A DNA stretch of 64,000 nucleotides from Microstegium vimineum (Eukaryota; Streptophyta; Magnoliopsida; Poales; Poaceae): assembly GCA_022036555.1 (NCBI GenBank), contig CM039130.1, forward strand, positions 16,513,937 to 16,577,936, written 5' to 3'. The number at the start of each line of letters is the position of its first letter. Positions within the stretch are counted from its first letter, which is position 1. Made by a program: the position numbers and the translations under genes. Of this stretch, positions 54,190 through 64,000 are shown one piece after another. Below the pieces are notes generated by a model that saw nothing but the letters and a program-made list of their open reading frames with translations, was not told where the DNA came from and made no database searches.

Positions 54190-56970
54190 AAAAACCAAAT
54201 TCAAAACCCCTCAACTAAACAAGGATAAGGGTCTTTAAAAGAAACCCAAAAGGTAGAAATTTGGGTTTAACAAATAGAAAAATTCCCCCGAGTTTCTGAA
54301 TTCTGTTTTTTTCAAGGGGGTATCAGGAAAAATGAGGAAAAGGGCCCCCTATAAGGATTACATAGAGAAATTATTTATCCATAGGAAAAAAAACAACAAA
54401 AGGGCCCGAAGGGGCAAGAAAAAACAAGAGGGGCCCGCGGGGCCCAGGGCAAGGCGCCCGCCCTAACCCCCGGGGCGGCCGCACTAAAAGGGGAAGAAAA
54501 CCCAAACAGGGTTTTTGCCCCCGTGGATCCCCCCCCCCCCCCGCCTTTTAGGGTTTCATCTAAAAAAACCTTTCCCTTTAAAGGGCGGTTTTATCCGACG
54601 ACCGAAAAGTTCATTTGAGGAGGCCCCCAAAAAGGAAAGGGCCCCCCGACCTTGGGGGAGGAGGAAGAATTCATTATTCATTTTTTAACTTTTTAGGAGA
54701 ATCCCCTGACAAGCCCCAGGGGCCACCACCCTCAACAAAATCTAGTTTAGCAAAGCTATAAAAGGAATTTGAACTAGAAGGAGTCAATCTTTGTTTGGGT
54801 TTTCCGGGTCTTTTCCCAAAAGGGTTCTCATGTAAAGATTAGTTTTCCTCAAAGTCAAGAAACAATGGGGCTCCCAATTTCTCCTGATTTACATGCACAT
54901 TTTACCTTTGGGGAAACAAAAATTTCTGGGCCCCCCGTTTTTTTTAAACCCGAGTTATTGGTGTTGGTAGCTTTTGTTTTTGGGGCAAAACTCTGAATGA
55001 CGAATGCAATGCTTTCCAAATGTACAAAGGTTTTAGTCTGAGGTTTATTTCCAAAAATTTTATTCATTTTTGTTTTTACCGGGTGAAGCCCACCCAAAGG
55101 GGCCCCTACCCGGTACATATAACTCACACTGAGCACCCTGTCTCCCAGTGCCCCCCTAGCACCGCCCCTGCCTAAAAAACTGTGCTCCTTCGCCGACCAT
55201 GACACTGCCTCGTCGAGGAAGTCCACGAGACCCCAAAAACCCAAACTACTCAAAAAAAGGGTACGCATCCACACTGCCCCGCCAACACGTTTTTCCGGGG
55301 CGCGTTTTGGGGCACCCCGTGGAACCCCAAAAGACGAGTTCTTTTCCCTTTCCGGGAAAAGCGCAGGGTCCCCCACATTGGGGGCGCCACCGGCCAGGAA
55401 GGGGGTTACGAACTCTTTACGGTACTCCCGGTTTTGCGAAGCGTCCCCCCAACGGCATCCTCGGCATCAGGGGGTCCCGCTGGTGTCGAAAACCCCACGA
55501 GCCCCAAGATAAGGGTCGGGTCTAGCCGTGCCCGCGGAAAACGCCTGTTTGGGAAAACCAAACCCCACGAGCTCCCGGGGTTTCCCCCATGCCGTGGGGA
55601 CCCACTTTACCCGGGACCAAAAACCATTTGCCCGGGGGAAAGGGGCCCATGTTCCTTAAATAGCAAATTTAAAAAACCCCCAAAATAAACAAGGATAAGG
55701 GTCTAAATGAAACCCAAAAAGGGAAATTAGGGGGGGATACTAAAGAATTTTTTGAGTTTTGGGGGGAATGTCCCCATTTCTGTAGGGGGGTAAACAGGGA
55801 AAAATGGAGGAAAGGGCCACATGTAAGGATTACATAGAGATAATTATCATCCGCAGGAAAAACAACAATCAAAAAGGGGCAAGAAGGCCCAGAAAAAAAA
55901 AAGAGGGCCAGCGGGCCCCGGGGCAAGGGCCCCGCCCCCACCCCTGGGGGAGCCGCCCTAGGGCAAGAAAAAAATCATTTTTACCCTCGCGGATCCCCCC
56001 CCCCACCCCCCTTTGTGGTTGCTTTTAAACCCCCCATTAAGGGCGGTTTGATTTTTACAAACCCACTTCATTTGAGGGGGTTATATAAGGGGCCCCCTGA
56101 CCCGAGGAGAGGAAGAAATTCCCTTTTTCATTATTCATCTTTAAGAGGAGAAAACCCCCCAATCAAAAACCCTAAGCCACCAAAATCAACTTAACTCTAG
56201 TTTTTGCATAGCTATATAGGGTTGAACTAGAAGGAGCAATTTTCGATTTGGGTTTTCCCGGGTCTGTCAAGAGGATTTTTGGGAATTATCTCCTAGTTCT
56301 TTATTGTTCATCTTTGTTCTTCCCAAAATTATGAATTTTAAACCTTTCCTACTTCATTATAAAGGTTTATGAAATTTACTCTATTCGAATTAGTTCTCAA
56401 ATTTTATTGTTCTTATTTAATTTTGATTATATGCTTTGGGTTAGTTAGATCTGAATCTTTTTCCGTTTAGGGGTCTATACGTTTATCCATCATACTATGG
56501 GGGAAATGAAAAGATTTTTGTGGGCGTGGTGCCTTTAAACCCATTTTTTGCGTTGTACCCTAAAATTCCCATCGTTGTTGGTATTTTTTTATGACTTTTT
56601 GGTAAACCCCCAAGCGCACAGATTATACCGTTGTAGCACTTCACCCCAGGGGTATTCCGGGGTAAACGTAATTTATATTTTCCCCCGGGAAAGCGAAGCA
56701 GAAAAAAAAAAAAAGAGAGATCCCAGAATCAATTCAATTTAGCACCAAAATTGTGTAAGGGGGAAACGATATAATGATAGGAAGGTGAGGGTGTAACAAA
56801 AACCCGGGAAAGATAGTAAAGATTACTAGGGTATAAAATAAAGTGGGAAGGGGAAAAAAAGAAAAAAGGGCCCTTTTGTGATTCCAACTCTACCTTTGTG
56901 GGTTTAACATGGGGACTCAGCTGAGACAAAAACAAAACCGGGGTTGGGTTCCTCAATACAATTTTGCAGG
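54190..56970. repeat. Corrupted second copy of the 37-39 kb repeat
   Basis: 54200-54830 matches about 38030-38610, and 54824-55655 matches 37215-38014. 55650-56970 matches 38015-39295. Copy 2 is thus a partial unit followed by a full one, suggesting a tandem arrangement of a 1.4-kb unit. Shared anchors include CAATTTCTCCTGATTTACAT, GAGGAAGAATTCATT and TCCGGGGTAAACGTAATTTA. Differences are dominated by homopolymer expansions. Confidence 0.6.
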
Positions 56971-57639
56971 GGCCCTGGTGCCTAGACCGTATTAACTACA
57001 TTGTACCCTATAATTCCGAAACGTGAGGGGAAACACGGGGGTGAAAGTCCTTTGAGTCCTTTGTAAGTCCCCCTCCTTTTGTAGGGCAGGGAAGCGGGAA
57101 CCAAATTAAAGGGAAAAGATTTCAAAGGTATCATCTTCCTTAGTAATCCCCACTAAACATGATTAAAATCTTATCTTTGCCCTTATTGGGCAAAGTATAT
57201 TGCACCCAATCATAAATGCTAGACTATATAGTTAAGAATGACTTAAAGGGAAAAAATTTTTGTAGTTTGTCCTAATTCCATCAATACCCTTTCTAGAGTA
57301 TCGGGTTTAGGTGCTTTTTTTTATTAAACTTATTTGGGTACATATGTTTATTAGGAATTTTAAACTTTTGGCACAAAATTTTTCATTTTTCTATATCTTT
57401 TTGACATTTTTTCTTGTTTGAGAAGAAAAGATGAAAACTCCATTACACATGTAGTGATAAACCCTTACTCATTTTATTCCTTAGCAGCCCCTTTCCCCGT
57501 GGAAAAAAATAAATAACGATTCCTGGAATACTCCTGGTTTTTAAAAAGCACAAATTGGGGGAATCTGTGCGCTTGCAAAAAACACATTTTTTAATTAGAG
57601 GAGCAAATTTCATATTTTAATACCCCCATCTCTCCCGTT

Positions 57640-58130
57640 TTTGGTATTTTTTTTATGCTATTGGATAATCCACAAGCGCAACAGATTAATTTCCTTGTAG
57701 AACTTTAAACCCGGGGTATTCCAGATATCAATTTTTCCACAGGGAATGAGAATTAGTTTTAAATAGGGAAAATGGTTTTTTCCATATGGATCAACAAAAG
57801 ACTATGAAACTGGGTTTTAGAGGTCGATATTAAACAAAGATATCTTTAAAAAGGTAAAGCAGGTTTTTACTGTCTTATAATTTCCCCTATCTTGCAGGGG
57901 GCGATGGGATAGATCAAAAGAGGGGAAAACTCTAACAGACCCCCGCCCCTCAAGTTTTTATTGAGGCCCCCACCTTTTTTGAAATTATCTGACACATGTG
58001 GTGGAATACGAAAAACCCAATAGAGTTTTTCAAACCCCTACTAGCATCCACAAACAATCTTGCCCATAAACGGTTTAAAAAGGCAAGATCTAGTCTAGAC
58101 ACCACGTCTAACATTCTTTCTACTTTAAAA
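57640..58130. repeat. Corrupted third partial copy (38.9-39.5 kb type)
   Basis: TTGGTATT...CCACAAGCGCA...GGGGTATTCC matches 38930-39000 and 56575-56665. ACATGTGGTGGAATACGA...CACAAACAATCTT...GGCAAGATCTAG...CACCACGTCTAAC matches 39385-39505. Confidence 0.5.
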
Positions 58131-61100
58131 CCCCCCGTTTAAAAGGGGTAAAGCACTCTACTTAAAGTAAAAGCGATGAAAAAAGCGTGAAAAATGTTTA
58201 ACACTAAACCAGATTTTTGAATACAAAAAATTCCCATTTAAAAAACTCGGAAGAATTTTACTTTCAAGAGCTAAACTTTTCAAGAGACTCCCCTTTCCCC
58301 CCGGGGAAAAACTTTTTGGGGAAGAAAACCAGACGGCCCCCCTCCCCCTCCAGACCCCCTCACACTCCTCCAACAGCGTAGCACTACCCGAAGAGCCCCC
58401 CGCTAAGAGACAAGGGGTATGTTTCCCCCAATGATGCCAAATTTTGGATGAAAAGGCCAGGGGGGGGTTTTTTTGCTAAAGGGGAAATAGGGCAAATTTC
58501 GGTTTCCACGTCCCGCGATCCGCGCCCCCACCTCCATTTAGCCCCGTAGGGTCCAAAACCCTCATTGGAAAACCCCCTTAGATCAAAAAGGTGGAGATAA
58601 TTGATGGGATGGGGGCATGCAGGGAAAGGGATGGGGAACTTGGGGAGACTCTGGGGACCCCGGGCAGGGCACCACCACCCTTTTTGGGCCCCCTTTCCCT
58701 TTTAGAAGGGGTCCCCACAAAGGGCAGGGGGCCTTTTTGGGTGGCCTCTGGGCCCAACAAGCGTCCCGGCCCAAACCCCAAGTTTTTGGCCATCCTTTTA
58801 TGGGGGAGGGAAGGGCCCACATGTCATTGGCCCCCTTGGCGAAGTTTGGTATTTTTCTGAGATGTTTGTGGGCCCATTACCCCCTTTCTTTGATCTAGAG
58901 CCGTTGGAAGAAGCACAGAGGAGATCCAAGGGGGGATCTTCACTCAAGGGTGTGCTTGGATCATGGACCCATGGGAGGCCTTTTGGGGGCCTCATAGGGT
59001 GATCGGCCGAACCCCCCATTGAGAGCTTTTGGGCCCCCACCCCCCTTTGGGGTGGACCCTCCTTGAAAGGGGTGGATTCTGCTATCCAAGATTGGGGGGC
59101 CCCAATTACGGTCGGCCAACCGTCCCTTTTTTGGCCAAATAAGCCATCTTTTGCAGGGACTTCTAGAGGTAAAAGTCCAACATGATGGGGTATTGGGGGT
59201 TTTTACTTCACCAACTTGGAAATAAAGTATGGTGGGCCCCAAAATTTTGATTTTTTTGCCTAAATTCAAATAAGGAAAATAAAACATTTGGGAAACCCAA
59301 ATTATTCAAACCAAATCATTTCTTTTTTTGCTTATTTGGGGTTCCCCCAAAAAGGGCCCTTTTTTGATGGTTTTGGGGGGGTAAAACTTGGGGGAAATTT
59401 TCGGCAAAAAGTCCCCCTTTCTTCCTCCTTTTCCCCGTCCCCAGAAGGATAAAGTAAACTTTAAATTTGCTAATTTTAAAATATAAAGCAAAACTTTTAA
59501 AAATTTATTTAAACATTTGTCATACAAGTGGGAAATGTGGTATTTTCTAAAATATTTCCTTAAGGTTTTAAAATGTTTAAAGCTCCAAGGGAAAGTCATC
59601 TTTTTTCCCCCCAAAACAATTTTTGTACTTTGGGGTTTTTTTATAAAGTTTTTCCCAAAAAAAAATCTCATAAGCCACTTACTCCTCTTATAGCCCAATT
59701 TGCTCAAGGGGTATGAACCTTACCAAGGGGTTAAAAGAAAGGTTTCCTTCTTTTTTAACTCCCTATTTTTTATAAAGGGTTTTGTGAGCATAGGTAAAGG
59801 GGGAAAAAAAGTAGCATAACCTTTCATTACTTTAAATTTTAAAAGTTTAAAACAAGGATCCCCAAAGGGAAAAATGTCAAATCCCAAAATTTAAGAAGTG
59901 AAAGGTTTTGGAAAAAAGGGAGATGGCTAACATTACCCCTTAACAATTTATGATCTCCCTATCTTTTTGGATAAACTTGAGATATGGCATTTTTCCTTTC
60001 TTTTTTCTCTCTCCTTTTTTTGAGGTTTTGCCATCACATTTTCATGATAGCCAATCTCTTTTGAGAATTTTGAGAGAGATCAAAACAATTTTTTTCTAGA
60101 AATATTTATTGGTTATCATGGAACAAGTAAATGAAAGGCATGTTTTTTCGTACTTATTTCCCGGGGTTGAACACGTTTTTATGTTGGGGGTGGGACTGAT
60201 CTTATCCTTTAACTATTTAAAAAAATTCTCAACAAGGGGCCACAAGGTTTTACCAAAAATCAAAACAAGTACAAGAAGCATATGGAATTTTTGATCAAGT
60301 ATAAACAATAAGGGTTTGGGAAAGGGAAATTTTTCACTATAGAGGAGTATGACATTAGTTTTTTTACGTTTTTTTTAAAAAATTTAAACCCAAGCACTTT
60401 AAAAATTGGAAAAAGGGGATGATCAAAGAGCCAAAACTTTAAAACAATTAATCAACAACTTTTCAATAAAGGTTTATATCAAGATATTTCCCAATAGCAT
60501 AAGCAAAGCAAGAATTTATCTTTATGATTTCTTTTTTAGCCCCCAGAACTTTATAAATCATGTCATTTTTCAAATTTTTGTTTGAAATGTTTTCTTCTGT
60601 TTTTAAATTTTAAAGTTAAAAAGGGAAATAAACTAAGTAATAAGTTTCATAATTTAAATTTTTTTTTTTTCATTTTATTTAAAAAAGAAAATGAGTAAAC
60701 CCAAAAAAAAAAATAAAAAAAAAAGGGGGGAAAACTTTAAAAAACCACACAAAAATGGATGTTAAGTTGATTGGCCCCTATCTGGTGGGGAACCCCGGGG
60801 CCCTTTTAGGGGCGGTCGGCCCGGGCCGCCCTTTTGGGCCATTTGGCCACTTCGGTCCCTGCTTAACTCCCTTACATCTTTAACATTGAATTTCTCTGTC
60901 CCCTTCTAAACGATTTTTGGCCCCCCAAAAAATCCCTCTACCGTTTTTGCACAAAAGTGGGCCCATGAGGCCAATTTTTTTGGGGAGTGTCATGACCATG
61001 TACATCATATTTCCAGGTCGATCTGGTGAAATGGTATGTTGGGGGAACCATACCCCCCCTTAAATTTTTTCACTGCATAACTGCAATTGAAGGAAAAAAA

Positions 61101-63640
61101 AGAGGGGTCAAATCCGGGTTCGCTGGGGGGAAGATAAACCCGCAGAACCAAGAGGTTTTTTTTTATCTTTGATAGCTTGGCAAGGTTCTTTTATTGATAG
61201 ACTATCAAGCCCAAGTAAACATTTTCTATGAAGGGCAGGGGAAAACCCCCGGATAAGGGGAAAAAAAAAAAAAAGGAGAAGGATTTCCAAAAACCCCTTT
61301 CATGAGGGATGGGGGGCAAACATTTTCTTCCCATGCTCACTTTTTTTGGGGGCCATTTAGGCAGGTTTGTGGGGGGCCGATGGGGTCTAGGGGATACAAA
61401 AGAGAAGGAAGGGAAAGGGGGGGTTTCCAACCCCCCTCCAAACCTTTGGTTTAAATGCTTTTAACTTTTCATTTGTGATAATACCCAAAGGGCAATTTAA
61501 AAATATTTTTCAAGACCTAATCGCCATTCTCTCAAAAACTCTTCTTCTAATTGGTATTTGCTTTCTTTGGGAACAACATGGGAACCCTTTTCCCTATCGC
61601 CCCTTCTTCTTGGTGGAAACCCTAGTGAGGTCAAAAAGGGAAAGGGGAGAAGGGGAACAAGAAAGGGGATGGGAAATTTCTACTGGTGGGGGGAAAAAAA
61701 TAAGGTAAGAGGGGGAAGAAGGGGAAAGGGGGAGGTTAAAAAAAGAGGGGAAAAAAAACGTCCTTTCGCCTCTATTTTTTACTTGGGTCATGCCGGAAAC
61801 CGGTTTGGACTGTTTGGGCCCAAACCCCTCAAGAGTAACCGAGCTTGGCTGAAGGCCAAATCCCTTGGGCGGGAACCGATCACTTTTTTTGGGAAGGGTT
61901 TTGGGTTTGTCGAGCCTGTTTTGGGGGGTCCCACCCGGTCATTTGGCAGCCGCGCAAAAGTCGGGGTGAGAGGCCACAAGAGAAAGGGCGGCTGACTGCC
62001 TTTGGGGCCAAATGGGCCCAACTTTTTTTGTGGGGGAAAGGTTGTCTAATATTGGCTGTTTCCCAAGGTCCATGAAAAATGAACAAAAAAAATTAAAAAA
62101 ATGTAGATTTTAAATTCTCAAAATTTGGATTAAGGGCAAAATCAAACATGTCCAAATTTTTTCTCGGGGTTTTATGTTCATAAAAACTTTAAAACATTTA
62201 CCATTTCCTTTAAAGGGTTTCAAAACCTTTAAACCCTTTTAACTTTACGATTTTATGTGTCCCCCTGAATTGATGATGACGAAAGGACTTCCAAATTTAA
62301 TCAAAACGCGTTGGGACTCAGAAACCCCTTTTCCCCCATTCATTTCTTTTTCTCCTCGAAGGTTAGTGGGGCCCCCACATACCCAAGGAAATTTTAAGAA
62401 TTAAATTTTAAGCAAAGGGGTTTTTTGTCCCTGGAAATAGAGGCAAACTTCTATGCTATAGAAAAGGTTTTGGGTTAGCATTTTAGCACAAGGGGGGTTT
62501 TTCCCTTCCCTTGTTTAAAAATTCCCTTTTAAAAATTAAGCAAGTTGAGGCAAAGATGTGCAAGATTACCAAAAAAAACCCAAACCTTAATTTGTCTCCC
62601 ATGAAAAATCCCTAGACTTACCCACCCAAAAATTTTTTTGTCATTTTCATGGGTTGGGGCCCCCAAAAATAAAACCAAAATTTCCCTACAATAGTTTTTT
62701 GGGTTTATACAAAATTTTACACCATGTCTAATTTTTATTTAAAGGGAAAGGGTATTCAACCTAAGGGACCAAAGATTAATTTAAAGAGCTTTTAAAAAGC
62801 ACCAATTTTTACTCCCAAACCAAAGCAACTTAAAAAAAGAAACCCGAAAAAGCGAAGACACAAAGAGATTCAAAAAAAGGGCAGGGGGCATGGATGGGGA
62901 ACTTTGATAAAAATTTTTTTTATTATTATTATTTATGTGATTGCAAGATGAAACAAGGGATAAAGAGAAAGCAAGTTTGAGAAAAAAACCAAAAAAAATT
63001 TTAAACAATGAACATGACCAAAATTTTTTAGAGAATTTCCCCTCCCCCCTTACTTGGATTTTTTCAGCATTTGACAAAGAGAAAAACCCCAAATCTAGGG
63101 TGTGGAATTTTTCCCTTTTTAATGTGCTTTATTAAAAAAGAATGTTTTTTTTTGGGCCTACCTTGGTTTTTTCCATATTCTTTTTGTTCCCAAAAACCCC
63201 AAATGGGTTTTGACAAAAAAACCCGAAGGGAAAAACTTTCAACAAAAATTCCTTTTAAACTCATTTTTTTAAAGTCATTTTATTTTTTTCAAAATTTTTG
63301 GGGAAAAAAAAAAAAAGATTTTTAAATTTTTGGTTTTTTATATTTTTTTGCAACAAAATTTAATTTGAAAGAAAAGGCTCGGGTTACTCCTGAAAGTGCT
63401 TCTTTTAAAAACACAACTTGTCTTTTGGGGAAAAATTTTAAATTTCAAATCATGGTTTGGGGAAGCGGTTTTCCCCCCCCCTTTTAACTCCAAAAATTTT
63501 TTGAACCCATCCCCCCAAGGGCCAACACCACTAAAAGAGTTTTTCAAATTTTTTGGTAGACAAAAAACATCCCAACCAAACCCTTTCAAAGGCCGAGGAA
63601 TGACAAAGTCGCCATCAATGCCCAACACTTGATGGGATAT
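58131..63640. other. Homopolymer-rich, probably corrupted sequence
   Basis: The abnormal run structure is as in 39.6-54.2 kb, with less damaged islands (58590-59180, 60760-61060, 61790-62020) in which no domain is recognisable. No gene is called. Confidence 0.5.
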
Positions 63641-63769
63641 CCTCCTTACATGTGGGGCTTTTTACAACTTCTTTGGAAGATTCGGCCTCACCCAAACCCT
63701 TTCCTAACTTACAACAGTAGACAGGGCCAAAACCGTTGATTATGCTCCTTTGGGTCAGTTTTAGGGCCA

Positions 63770-64000
63770 TCATGGCTTCCATGCCTCGGGTGTTTTATTG
63801 ATTCCCAAATTCATTAAGTGGGTCATCATAAGACTTGAATAAAGGAACACATAGGGGATCATCAGGATCAAGGATGGGTTTAGAAATGGGTTCGTAGGAT
63901 AAGTCAGAGGGGGGCATAGAGAAAGGAGAGGATAGATTTGGCTTCTAACCATCTTGGTTTTCCTTCTATAAGCTCACTCGACATTTCTTCATCAAGTATC
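63770..64000 (-). pseudogene. Minus-strand fragment, possibly gypsy gag-pol
   Basis: Sequence quality recovers here. The minus strand reads SSPFSMPPSDLSYEPISKPI then LDPDDPLCVPLFKSYDDPLNEF in one frame, with stops at both sides. The Pro/Asp-rich composition and DPDDP...DDP.N pattern resemble a linker I associate with grass Ty3/gypsy polyproteins, but no catalytic motif is present, so the identity is weak. Confidence 0.25.

Overview
The window looks like nuclear DNA of a grass (Poaceae, probably panicoid). The left 37 kb is typical grass repeat landscape: Tat-lineage Ty3/gypsy, Ty1/copia and SIRE-type LTR retrotransposons, L1 and RTE LINEs, Stowaway, hAT, Harbinger and CACTA-type DNA elements, and a tRNA-derived SINE. 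Nothing suggests bacterial, organellar or viral DNA. No intact long protein-coding gene is visible. Almost every long ORF is a decayed transposon domain.

Layout. 1-5308: 3' part of a Ty3/gypsy element with two spliced antisense genes (one with a plant mobile domain), a polypurine tract and a 3' LTR. 5843-7309: an L1-type insertion carrying an RNase H domain, split by a nested RTE LINE; both insertions have readable target-site duplications (TSDs). 7842-9930: MITEs, a SINE and a CACTA-type end. 11599-14979: a decayed copia element cut by a Tat-lineage gypsy element (14980-21866: LTR, PBS, gag, PR, RT, two RNase H domains, integrase). That element stops at a truncated SIRE copia on the minus strand (21867-24159), followed by the 3' end of another SIRE on the plus strand (24160-25846) and a gypsy protease remnant split by a hAT-like MITE.

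28093-36452 holds the one candidate host gene, on the minus strand. Two short exons fit as one protein of about 79 residues with a GT-AG intron of about 8.1 kb. The intron holds a hAT element with a perfect 8-bp TSD, which itself contains a Harbinger-type element with a TAA TSD. It also holds a long foldback, a 2-kb non-autonomous LTR element and a LINE tail. The promoter has telo-box and TGGGCC (site II) motifs, as in plant translation and mitochondrial genes. Exon 1 carries two +1 frameshifts, both in short homopolymers.

37215-39560 is a repeat, probably part of an LTR element. From about 39.6 kb to 63.6 kb the sequence is abnormally rich in homopolymer runs. A second copy of the 37-39 kb repeat at 54.2-57.0 kb shows the same sequence visibly corrupted, so I read this stretch as poor-quality consensus and do not annotate genes in it. 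Readable sequence resumes at about 63.65 kb with a minus-strand fragment, possibly from a retroelement.
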